This document shows, one piece after another, positions 55,101 to 63,058 of a stretch of 64,000 bases of DNA (positions within the stretch are counted from its first letter, which is position 1; each line of letters opens with the position of its first letter). The translations under genes and the position numbers were made by a program. The notes under the pieces were generated by a model. The model made no database searches and was not told the DNA's origin. It worked only from the letters and a program-made list of their open reading frames with translations. Source of the stretch: Winogradskyella sp. PC-19 (GTDB lineage: Bacteria; Bacteroidota; Bacteroidia; Flavobacteriales; Flavobacteriaceae); contig NZ_CP019332.1 in NCBI RefSeq assembly GCF_002163855.1, forward strand, positions 2,149,145-2,213,144, written 5' to 3'.

Positions 55101-57608
55101 ATGAAATTAAAATCTATGAGAAAAGCTTTAAAAAACTGCTTATTTTTTATATTATTTAGTAGTAGCTTGTTTTCTCAAAATAAACGGGATTACAGCCAAA
55201 ATGCATTAGCTGAGAAAATCTATCTTCAGCTTGGCCATAAGATTTATACTACAAATAAAACCGTGTGGATTAAAGCCATCTTAGCAAACGCAGCAACGCA
55301 TAGTACTGAGCTTTCGAGTGGTGTTTTATATGTTGACTTAATTAATTTTGAAAATGAAATTGTCGAATCTAAGATTATTAAAATCTTTAATGGTGTTGGT
55401 CAAGGGTATTTCGATTTAGATAGAAGCTATAAAAATGGTACATATCAGATAAGAGCTTACACAGAATGGAATAAAAATTTTGGACATAATTTTGTCACTA
55501 AAAAAGAGATTTCTATAGTCTCAGAAATCAGTACCAAACCAAAAAGTATACTAAAAAATGAAATCGAAATAAGAAAAAATAGGAATACAAAAAAGGATTC
55601 AATAGTATTAAAATTTTTTCCAGAAGGTGGAAAAATAATAGCAAATCTTAAAAATAGAATAGGCTTTAGGGCTAGTAAAACTAACGGCAAAGGTATTTTT
55701 ATAAAAGGTAAAATTATTGACAATAATGGCAAGGTTATTACCAATTTTGAAAGTAATAATCTTGGTTTAGGAAGTTTTATTTTACCTAAAGTATCCGTAT
55801 CTGAAATTTACCAAGCTAGACTTCAAAATCCCGAAAAAACTACAGTCTATCAATTACCTGAAATTCATTCTAAAGGACATTTGTTTTCTGTTACATCTCA
55901 GAATGACTTTATTTTAGCAACTGTAAAGCATAACAAAAATTTAAATACCGGCATTAAACTTTCTGTTACCCTTAGAGGAAAGACTTATTTTAAAAAAGAG
56001 GTAACCTTAATTCAGGGCAGATATATTTTCTCACTTCCTAAAAGTCTTTTTCCAGAAGGCGTTCTAGAGATTAAATTACATAATCAGTCATCTATTCCAG
56101 TTGCTGAGAGACTTTATTTTAATAATCGTAAATCTTATAGATTAAATTTAGATTCAAAAATTACTAACACCCAAATTTCTAAACGAGATAAAGTAGATAT
56201 TATCCTAAAAACGAAAAACCAGAGAGATTCAATAGTCGAGACAAATAGTTCTGTATTGGTTTTAAATAAAAACTTGTATGGAGAATTTGAATCTATCAGA
56301 GAAAATATTTTAACCTATTTTTTGCTAAGTTCTGAGATAAGAGGGAAAATAGAAAAGGCCTCTTCTTACTTTAAACAAAATACAAATCTAAATATTGATG
56401 ACCTAATGTTAACACAAGGTTGGCGAAATTATAAATATAGCGCATCACCAAAAAAGCTGCTGTATTCTATGGAAAGTGGACTTCAGATAAGAGGTGTTAT
56501 TAATAAAATAAATCCAAAAGCTAAGTTTAATAATCTTGATATTTTATTGATGACTTTTGGAGATGATTCATCAGTTTACACAGGTAAGGTTGATGTACCT
56601 AGTAATTTTAATTTTCAGATTGACGATTTATATGGTGGAGAGCGAAAATTAGTTTTAAAACCATCAGGAATTTCTGAAAAAGAAAGTAAATATTATAAAA
56701 TATCGCTTACCAAAAAGAAAGTGCTTAAGCCAAACTTTATCGTTAATGAGATTGAAAATTTTGTAGTTAAAAATGACAGTTTAGTAAATATTATAATAGA
56801 AATTAATGAAAATCAAAAACGTATCGAAAATAAATATTTTACAGATATCACTGGTGTAAATCAGCTAGATGAAGTTATTATAGATGCTTATAAGATGACT
56901 CCTAAAAGAAAAGAAGTATTTGATAAATATGGTAAACCAGATGTGGTTATTGATGGAAAGGAGATTAATAAAAAGACTAATAAATATTCAAGAGGATTGT
57001 ATAGTAATTTAATTGGTTTTCATGAAAAAGTTTTCATTAGAAAAGATTCTCTTAGAAATTATTATGCTGAAACCACCAATGGCGGAAAGGGTCATGTAAA
57101 TATGGTTTTGGTTGATGGGATTGCTGTAATCCCAGATGATTATCTATTAATCCAAAGAATAGACCCTAAAGAAGTAACCAGTTTTGAAATTATCGATAAC
57201 CCTTCGAGAGCAAGACAGTTGTACGCAACGATTTATGGAACATATCCTTATGGAGAATTTCAATCAAGTATTATATCTATACACACAAATCAAGGTAAAG
57301 GCCTCTTTGGAGCCTTAGATGTAGATAAGAAATTTAATGTACAAACTATTGAAGCATTTTCGATAGAAAAAGAATTTTATGTTCCAAACTATAGCGATGA
57401 TTTTGCAAGAAGCTTACCTGAACCGGATTTTCGTTCTACGATTTATTGGAATCCAAATATTATTAATAAAAAAGGAGAACCTATAAATATTAGTTTTAGC
57501 CACTCTGATGATTCGGGAGATTTTCTTGTAATTATTGAATCTATTTCTAAAGATGGAAAAATTGGCTATAAAACTCTTGAATATAACGTGTCAGAAACTG
57601 AAGATTGA
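55101..57608 (+). CDS. Secreted MG-domain/plug-like envelope protein
   Basis: A signal peptide (MRKALKNCLFFILFSSSLFSQ, from the internal ATG at 55116 or the one at 55101) precedes an 800-residue body. The first part looks like alpha-2-macroglobulin-type MG2 beta domains (KIYLQLGHKIYTTNKTVWIK, RSYKNGTYQIRAYTEW). A later part (about residues 590-750) resembles a TonB-receptor plug (VNMVLVDGIAVIPDDYLLIQ, EVTSFEIIDNPSRARQLY), but no barrel follows. Similar large proteins occur in flavobacteria without known function. Its stop lies one base from the convergent DUF5686-like gene. Confidence 0.6.
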   Translation: MKLKSMRKALKNCLFFILFSSSLFSQNKRDYSQNALAEKIYLQLGHKIYTTNKTVWIKAILANAATHSTELSSGVLYVDLINFENEIVESKIIKIFNGVGQGYFDLDRSYKNGTYQIRAYTEWNKNFGHNFVTKKEISIVSEISTKPKSILKNEIEIRKNRNTKKDSIVLKFFPEGGKIIANLKNRIGFRASKTNGKGIFIKGKIIDNNGKVITNFESNNLGLGSFILPKVSVSEIYQARLQNPEKTTVYQLPEIHSKGHLFSVTSQNDFILATVKHNKNLNTGIKLSVTLRGKTYFKKEVTLIQGRYIFSLPKSLFPEGVLEIKLHNQSSIPVAERLYFNNRKSYRLNLDSKITNTQISKRDKVDIILKTKNQRDSIVETNSSVLVLNKNLYGEFESIRENILTYFLLSSEIRGKIEKASSYFKQNTNLNIDDLMLTQGWRNYKYSASPKKLLYSMESGLQIRGVINKINPKAKFNNLDILLMTFGDDSSVYTGKVDVPSNFNFQIDDLYGGERKLVLKPSGISEKESKYYKISLTKKKVLKPNFIVNEIENFVVKNDSLVNIIIEINENQKRIENKYFTDITGVNQLDEVIIDAYKMTPKRKEVFDKYGKPDVVIDGKEINKKTNKYSRGLYSNLIGFHEKVFIRKDSLRNYYAETTNGGKGHVNMVLVDGIAVIPDDYLLIQRIDPKEVTSFEIIDNPSRARQLYATIYGTYPYGEFQSSIISIHTNQGKGLFGALDVDKKFNVQTIEAFSIEKEFYVPNYSDDFARSLPEPDFRSTIYWNPNIINKKGEPINISFSHSDDSGDFLVIIESISKDGKIGYKTLEYNVSETED

Positions 57609-57609
57609 T

Positions 57610-58896
57610 TTACAAAGAAATATTAAAAGTAAATTTTACAGCAATATTATCTTCGAAAGTAGGAATATGATAACCACCATACCTATAAGCAAAACTAAGT
57701 CCAAACGCCCAAATAAGTTTATTAATTTCAAATCCAGATTCTGAGTATAGTTTATCTAAAGTCCCAAAGTTAATACCTTGATGCTTGTCTATACTCCTCA
57801 TGTTACCCAGAGCATACCTAGATATCAAAACCAATTGCGGTTGATACCTTTCTGAAATTTTAAAAGGTTTAAAGAAATGTTTAAACTGAAAAGTTGCAAA
57901 GCGGTCACTAAAAAATTCATTAAAAAACATAGTTTCAAAACTGTTTAGGCCAGCAACAGAAAAGCGCTGTAAAATAGTTTCTTTAGTTATGTTGTTAGGG
58001 TAAGCATGATAAAGATGAGTCAAAGGCGTTTCTCCTTCTGCCATTCCAGCAACTAAAGTTAGTCTTGTAAATGACTCTGTGCTATGTTGTATTTGATGTA
58101 TAGATCTAAAGTCTATTTTTGTAAAATTAAAATCGCTGTTAAATACATCTGAAATACTTTGAGTGACTTGGGCTGTAAATTTCGGATACCCATCCAAGCT
58201 TTCTTTAACACGTCTATCAATGATTTCAAATTTACTAAAAGGACTCCACTGTAAACTTAGTTGCGCAGTTGATAAATTAAAAGTATTGAAAGATTCACCA
58301 TTATTTATAAAATTATAATTGTAAGTAGGATTGATTCTGCTAACAGATAACTGAGTTTCAGATAAAAGATGGTTGGTTACTCTATGTTGTAGCGATATTG
58401 ATTTGGTGATGTGCCTGTGAAATAAGTCAATATTTAATAGACGTGGTTCAAAAAACGAAAAAAAGCGTTTGTCAGTTAAAAATTTTGAACTGCCGGTTTC
58501 TTGTAAATCATCTGTATAAGTAAGATTTACCCAAGTGTCTGTTTTTTCATTAACTCTAAAGCCACCACCAAAACTATATTTTGAAGTTTTGTCTGCAAAA
58601 CCATATACTAAGTATCCATTTAATCGAAACTTATCTGAAAATTGGTCACTTGTAATTCCACCAATTCCTGTTCTAAATCCTTCAAATTGATTAAATTTTA
58701 CGAGATACCTTAGGTCAAAATTAAAATACTTTATAGGAAAATAGCCTAAGCCGATATTTTCTAAAAAGACCCTTTTCTTTAAAGAGTCTTTCTTTTTTTC
58801 TTTCGACTGTTCTTCAGTCTTATTTTGTGAGTCTACTTGAGCAAAAGCACAAAATGATATGCATAATAAGAGTATTGCAAGAGTGCGCTTTAGCAT
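57610..58896 (-). CDS. DUF5686-like outer-membrane barrel protein, short form
   Basis: A signal peptide (TLAILLLCISFCAFAQ) and a short charged linker (EEQSKEKKKDSLKKR) lead straight into a beta-barrel domain that resembles the C-terminal half of DUF5686 proteins (FPIKYFNFDLRYLVKFNQFEGFRTG, MRSIDKHQGINFG, WAFGLSFAYRYGGYHIP). Full DUF5686 proteins are about 830 residues with an N-terminal carboxypeptidase-like domain; this one has 428 and lacks it. It ends in FTFNISL. Probably an outer-membrane channel or receptor. Confidence 0.65.
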   Translation of the reverse strand: MLKRTLAILLLCISFCAFAQVDSQNKTEEQSKEKKKDSLKKRVFLENIGLGYFPIKYFNFDLRYLVKFNQFEGFRTGIGGITSDQFSDKFRLNGYLVYGFADKTSKYSFGGGFRVNEKTDTWVNLTYTDDLQETGSSKFLTDKRFFSFFEPRLLNIDLFHRHITKSISLQHRVTNHLLSETQLSVSRINPTYNYNFINNGESFNTFNLSTAQLSLQWSPFSKFEIIDRRVKESLDGYPKFTAQVTQSISDVFNSDFNFTKIDFRSIHQIQHSTESFTRLTLVAGMAEGETPLTHLYHAYPNNITKETILQRFSVAGLNSFETMFFNEFFSDRFATFQFKHFFKPFKISERYQPQLVLISRYALGNMRSIDKHQGINFGTLDKLYSESGFEINKLIWAFGLSFAYRYGGYHIPTFEDNIAVKFTFNISL

Positions 58897-58940
58897 TAAA
58901 ATTAATTTTGGTTAAGGGACGACCAACAAGATATACGGAC

Positions 58941-59495
58941 CTATACCGTCATAATCTCTTTTTCTTTGTTACTAAGAATTTGATCTACAAGAGTAACGTG
59001 TTTATCTGTAAGTTCTTGTACATCTATCTCTGCATTTTTTTGTAAATCCTCGGAAACATCAGATTTTTTGATGTCATTATTAGCTTCTTTTCTAGCATTA
59101 CGAATACCAACTTTTGCATCTTCAGCTTCAGCTTTTGCCTGCTTAGCCAAATCTCTTCGACGTTCTTCAGTTAAAGGTGGTACATTGATAATAATAGTGT
59201 CGCCATTATTCATCGGGTTAAATCCAAGGTTAGCAACCATAATACCACGTTCAATTTCTTGAAGCATACTTTTTTCCCAAGGTTGTACTGTGATCGTACG
59301 ACCATCTGGTGTATTAACGTTTGCAACTTGACTTAACGGTGTTTGAGAACCATAATAATCTACCATAACACTACCTAACATTGATGGACTAGCTTTACCA
59401 GCTCTAATATTAACCAGTTGCTTTTCTAAATGCTTAATGGCAGAATCCATTGCTTCATTTGCAGTATCAATAATAAATTGAATCTCTTCGTTCAT
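58941..59495 (-). CDS. frr: Ribosome recycling factor
   Basis: The 184-residue protein matches RRF throughout: HLEKQLVNIRAGKASPSML, YYGSQTPLSQVANVNTPDGRTITVQPWEKSML, and the C-terminal coiled coil (VSEDLQKNAEIDVQELTDKHVTLVDQILSNKEKEIMTV). It splits post-termination ribosomes together with EF-G. It follows pyrH by 50 bases in the same direction, the usual arrangement. Confidence 0.97.
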   Translation of the reverse strand: MNEEIQFIIDTANEAMDSAIKHLEKQLVNIRAGKASPSMLGSVMVDYYGSQTPLSQVANVNTPDGRTITVQPWEKSMLQEIERGIMVANLGFNPMNNGDTIIINVPPLTEERRRDLAKQAKAEAEDAKVGIRNARKEANNDIKKSDVSEDLQKNAEIDVQELTDKHVTLVDQILSNKEKEIMTV

Positions 59496-59545
59496 GATAA
59501 TTAATTTTTAATTCTAATTTGAAGTTATCAAAATTTAAACCAATT

Positions 59546-60253
59546 TTAAAAATTAACTTCTGTACCAATATTTTCGCCAGAAACTACTTTAAGAAGATTC
59601 CCTGGTTTGTTCATATCAAATACAATAATTGGTAATTTATTTTCCTGACTTAATGTAAATGCTGTGGTATCCATAACTTTAAGTCCTTTTCGCAATACAT
59701 CGTCAAAACTAATATGGTCAAATTTAATAGCGCTACTGTCTTTTTCTGGATCAGTATTGTAAATACCGTCTACACGTGTGCCTTTTAATATAACATCGGC
59801 TTCAATCTCAATAGCTCTTAAAACTGCTGCAGAATCTGTAGTAAAATAAGGATTACCAGTACCACCACCAAAAATTACAACACGTCCTTTTTGAAGATGA
59901 CGCAAAGCTTTTCTTCTTATAAAAGGTTCTGCAACTTCGTTAATCTTAATTGCAGATTGTAAGCGTGTTGGTATCCCAGCATCTTCTAAAGCACTTTGTA
60001 AAGCCAAACCGTTAATAACCGTTGCCAACATGCCCATATGGTCACCTTGTACGCGGTCCATACCATTGCTTGCTCCTGCAACACCTCTAAAAATGTTTCC
60101 GCCACCAATAACGATAGCCACTTGTACACCTTGGTCAGTTATAGTTTTAATATCATTGGCGTATTCTGATAAACGCTCTGGGTCAATACCGTATTGGCGA
60201 TTGCCCATTAAGGCTTCACCGGATAGTTTTAGAAGTATTCTTTTGAATTTCAT
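59546..60253 (-). CDS. pyrH: UMP kinase
   Basis: The 235-residue amino-acid-kinase-fold enzyme phosphorylates UMP to UDP. It has [14 protein letters not shown] at the start, GGGNIFRG, the [13 protein letters not shown] motif and [12 protein letters not shown] chose the ATG at 60253 ([13 protein letters not shown]), the conserved start; a start at 60286 would add 11 residues. A -7 box (TAATTTTG on the minus strand, 60274-60281) lies 20 bases upstream. Followed by frr. Confidence 0.96.
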   Translation of the reverse strand: MKFKRILLKLSGEALMGNRQYGIDPERLSEYANDIKTITDQGVQVAIVIGGGNIFRGVAGASNGMDRVQGDHMGMLATVINGLALQSALEDAGIPTRLQSAIKINEVAEPFIRRKALRHLQKGRVVIFGGGTGNPYFTTDSAAVLRAIEIEADVILKGTRVDGIYNTDPEKDSSAIKFDHISFDDVLRKGLKVMDTTAFTLSQENKLPIIVFDMNKPGNLLKVVSGENIGTEVNF

Positions 60254-60323
60254 TATCGAATTTGAAAGTTGAGCAAAATTAAACAATTAATATTTGGTTT
60301 GAAAGGTGAATTTTCTGTAATAC

Positions 60324-60352
60324 AAAAGCTCTTATTTTAAATAAGAGCTTTT
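60324..60352 (-). terminator. Terminator of the HExxH-lipoprotein cassette
   Basis: Perfect 12-bp stem (arms 60324-60335 and 60341-60352, core AGCTCTTAT) with a five-base loop and a T4 edge on the minus strand, 35 bases after the stop of the 211-residue protein gene. Confidence 0.7.
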
Positions 60353-60387
60353 AAAGTAATAAAGATATTCAATTTCTAAAACATATA

Positions 60388-61023
60388 TTACATACCAAAG
60401 TTGTTGATTTTAGATTCTAATATCCATTTATCATTAATTTTTCTGAAAACATAAGCTTTCCACTTAGTAGATAAAATACCATATTTTTCTGCGTGAATTA
60501 TAAATAGGGCATCTTTCTTGCTGTTTAAGAATGGTTTGGATATTCTATTAACACAACCGGAATCAAATCCAAATTCTAAATCGGATTTTCGAGTATTATA
60601 TAGATAATCTTCACTATAACTTAACTCATTATCTATAATAGATTTTATTTCTTTTTTAGAAAAAGAAACATCTAAAGCACTGTATTTTTTTTTCCAAAAT
60701 TTAATCCTTTCTTTGCTGGGAATACTATCTATATAATATTCGTTAATAGTACTATCTAAAGCAATAGTGCTTAAAAAAGGTTTGTTTCTAGTTCTGAAAT
60801 CATAATATTTTTGTAAACGAGACTTTATGTTGCCCTTATCATAAATATCTAATAAACAAATGGTAGAATCTTTACGTTCAAAATCGTTAACAATGATTTC
60901 AAAAACATGAGATAGATGATTTTCTTGTGATAAAGTTACCTGACTGAAAAAAACTGCTAAAAGTAAAATACTTTTAGTTACAAGTTTTTGTGCCTTTTTT
61001 GTTGCCTGTATTGGTGTTTTCAT
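60388..61023 (-). CDS. Secreted protein, partner of the HExxH lipoprotein
   Basis: The 211-residue protein has an N-terminal Lys/Gln-rich stretch, then a signal segment (KSILLLAVFFSQVTLSQ) and a mixed alpha/beta body with no motif I recognise. Its first 16 codons overlap the end of the upstream lipoprotein gene in another frame (50 bases), so the two are translated together. Co-expression suggests it helps or inhibits the putative metallopeptidase upstream (inference). Confidence 0.6.
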   Translation of the reverse strand: MKTPIQATKKAQKLVTKSILLLAVFFSQVTLSQENHLSHVFEIIVNDFERKDSTICLLDIYDKGNIKSRLQKYYDFRTRNKPFLSTIALDSTINEYYIDSIPSKERIKFWKKKYSALDVSFSKKEIKSIIDNELSYSEDYLYNTRKSDLEFGFDSGCVNRISKPFLNSKKDALFIIHAEKYGILSTKWKAYVFRKINDKWILESKINNFGM

Positions 61024-62707
61024 ATGCTAAAAGAGTTTGTGCTTCTAATTGTTGTGGTCCTGTAAGACTGTTTGTAAATATATTATTGCCATTAAGTGTG
61101 CCCCATACCAATTTCTTTGCATAGACCTCATCCACGCCATTGATATTATTGTAATCACTATATTCAACAATAGCATCTGCTATATCGTCAATAAAATTGG
61201 TGTAGATATTATGCGCTTCTTGTCCATATGCTTCTTTAAAATCAGCATTGTCTGGGTCAGACAAAAAATTATCCATTGCTGTTTTTAGAGCTGTATAAGT
61301 TGGGTATTCTGTAAGCAAAGTGCCATTATGGTATAGACTTATCATATAGGCATGTACCAATTCGTGATAAAAGGTAATTACAAAACCCAAAGTCGTTGCT
61401 GTATCGAGATGGGTATTACTAAACTGAAGCATTACCACATCGTTAAGAATAGTGCCGTTTTCCAGTTCTACGCCATCTTGAAGATTTATGGACACAACTG
61501 CTCCAGCGTTATCATTTGCAGATATCTCCTCATCTAATAAAACCAATTTATTATTAGAAGATGGTACAAAAAAATGATTCCATATTTTTTCTGCAAATTC
61601 TGAGTCTTCTCTAATTTTAGAAATAGATTGAAAAACTTTTAATGCTTGACATTGTTTATCCATGCCTATCAATAATCTTTCTATAGTTTCAAAATCACTT
61701 CCATCAGTAATAGCATCAACTGCAAACTCAATAAATTCTTGTGCCTCAGAATTACATTCATTAGCTTGAAGAGATGTTTGCAATTGCACTTTTTGATCAT
61801 AAGTGGCTAAACTATAAAACCAATGACTTAAATCTGAATTAAAATTTGCAGGACTATTTAGTTCTAAACAATTTATCAAATAGTTGTCGAGTTCCACATC
61901 ATAGCAGTTGCCATTTTCGTCAACTAATAAGCCGTTATCAGGGTTGTTCACATCCTCACAAGGTGCTACATAATTTGGCGCTGTAGGTGTGTCGCCACCG
62001 CCGCCGTTACTATCTCCAGCATCTATAATTGGGTTAGCGTCTGCAACTTCCGTACATACAGTTGTTGTTTGGTTATACAGTGGCCAATCTACGCATCTAG
62101 GACCTGCAACATGGTCCCACTTAAAAGTGCAATAAATTGTAGTGACACTTTTGCATCTTTCTCTGAGGAACATTGCATTTAAAGAACCATCATAGTCAAT
62201 ACTTTGTTTATTTATTTGCCCAACGTAAGGTATGCTTCTATTTTCTGATACATTTTCTAAATAGTCGTCAGATGGATAATAATTTATTATAAACGCATTT
62301 GTGTCTTCTTCTTCGACAAACTCAACGACTAGGTTACTAAAAGAATTTATAGGTTGATTGTCCTTGATTATTTTAAGTGTATAGCTAATGCTCCTATCTC
62401 CTATAATTTTAATAATGTCAGTTTCAATTGCTGTAAATGAATATGAATCTTCAGTATTGGTTCTGTTAGTAACACTAATATTATTATATTCAGAAATTTT
62501 AATTCTTTCAATATAATTTTTTAAAATTTCCGAATCATTTAAATTTATATAGGAAATTCTGCTTTCAGAATTTAGGTTATTATGATCGGTATCATTCTCA
62601 AAAATTTCGGTGTCATTCTCACAACTAAGATTTAAAACCAAAATAGTGGTTAGTAAAAATTTAAATAATAATTTGGTGCTTTGGTGCTTTGGTGCTTTAA
62701 AATTCAT
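60974..62707 (-). CDS. Lipoprotein with HExxH metallopeptidase motif
   Basis: The 577-residue protein has a lipoprotein signal (LLTTILVLNLSC), a region of unknown fold with cysteine pairs (RCKSVTTIYCTFKW, CVDWPLYNQTTTVC), an Asp/Gly-rich linker (residues 225-240), and near residue 446 the zinc-peptidase motif in TFYHELVHAYMISLYHNG. A nearby glutamate or aspartate (GQEAHNIYTNFIDDIADAIVEY) could be the third ligand. This looks like a cell-surface gluzincin-type peptidase, but enzyme activity is not proven. The first codons contain an 8-base tandem repeat, and the gene sits between tsf and pyrH. Confidence 0.65.
   Translation of the reverse strand: MNFKAPKHQSTKLLFKFLLTTILVLNLSCENDTEIFENDTDHNNLNSESRISYINLNDSEILKNYIERIKISEYNNISVTNRTNTEDSYSFTAIETDIIKIIGDRSISYTLKIIKDNQPINSFSNLVVEFVEEEDTNAFIINYYPSDDYLENVSENRSIPYVGQINKQSIDYDGSLNAMFLRERCKSVTTIYCTFKWDHVAGPRCVDWPLYNQTTTVCTEVADANPIIDAGDSNGGGGDTPTAPNYVAPCEDVNNPDNGLLVDENGNCYDVELDNYLINCLELNSPANFNSDLSHWFYSLATYDQKVQLQTSLQANECNSEAQEFIEFAVDAITDGSDFETIERLLIGMDKQCQALKVFQSISKIREDSEFAEKIWNHFFVPSSNNKLVLLDEEISANDNAGAVVSINLQDGVELENGTILNDVVMLQFSNTHLDTATTLGFVITFYHELVHAYMISLYHNGTLLTEYPTYTALKTAMDNFLSDPDNADFKEAYGQEAHNIYTNFIDDIADAIVEYSDYNNINGVDEVYAKKLVWGTLNGNNIFTNSLTGPQQLEAQTLLAYENTNTGNKKGTKTCN
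62672..62698. repeat. Tandem 8-base repeat inside the lipoprotein start
   Basis: TTTGGTGC occurs three times in direct tandem at 62672-62695, followed by TTT, within codons 4-12 of the minus-strand lipoprotein gene. Because the unit is not a multiple of three, gain or loss of one copy would shift the frame. Confidence 0.8.
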
Positions 62708-62735
62708 GAAAGATTAGATTGATTTATTAACGTTT

Positions 62736-62765
62736 CAAACATAAGTTGTATTGTAAAGTATACAA
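62736..62765 (-). promoter_or_regulatory. Promoter of the HExxH lipoprotein gene
   Basis: On the minus strand TTTG (TTG at 62763-62765), exactly 19 bases, then TATGTTTG (62736-62743): a full match to the Bacteroidota consensus. The start should be near 62731, giving a leader of about 24 bases. Confidence 0.7.
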
Positions 62766-62827
62766 ATCACTAATGAGTGAAACATGTGTTTAGTTTAGTG
62801 AACAAAACTAAAATAAAAGTTTCGTCC

Positions 62828-62874
62828 ATTTATACGTATAAATACTTGTTTTCAATTTTAATATTTATGAATGT
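62828..62874. repeat. Copy B of a 47-base regulatory-like element
   Basis: The first 16 bases (ATTTATACGTATAAAT) are a perfect palindrome, followed by AATTTTAA-ATTTAT. It lies 62 bases upstream of the -33 element of the lipoprotein promoter. It aligns without gaps to 41141-41187. The rest of this 350-base gap (62875-63000) shows nothing else I can name. Confidence 0.55.
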
Positions 62875-63002
62875 AAATCACTCATTATCATAAAATTAAT
62901 TGATTTTTAGTAAGTGTTTATTGTTTTAATGTCTTTTTAAAGAAGTCAATTATAGAGATTCAATTTTACCAAACTAAGCTTAATAATATAATAACTCTAA
63001 AC

Positions 63003-63037
63003 AAAAAATCCTTTCATCATGTGACAAAAGGATTTTA
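63003..63037 (-). terminator. Terminator of tsf
   Basis: Arms 63005-63014 and 63027-63036 (AAAATCCTTT and its complement) with a 12-base loop, followed on the minus strand by a T-rich run, 22 bases after the tsf stop. Confidence 0.75.
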
Positions 63038-63058
63038 TTTATTTAAACAGGATATTTA

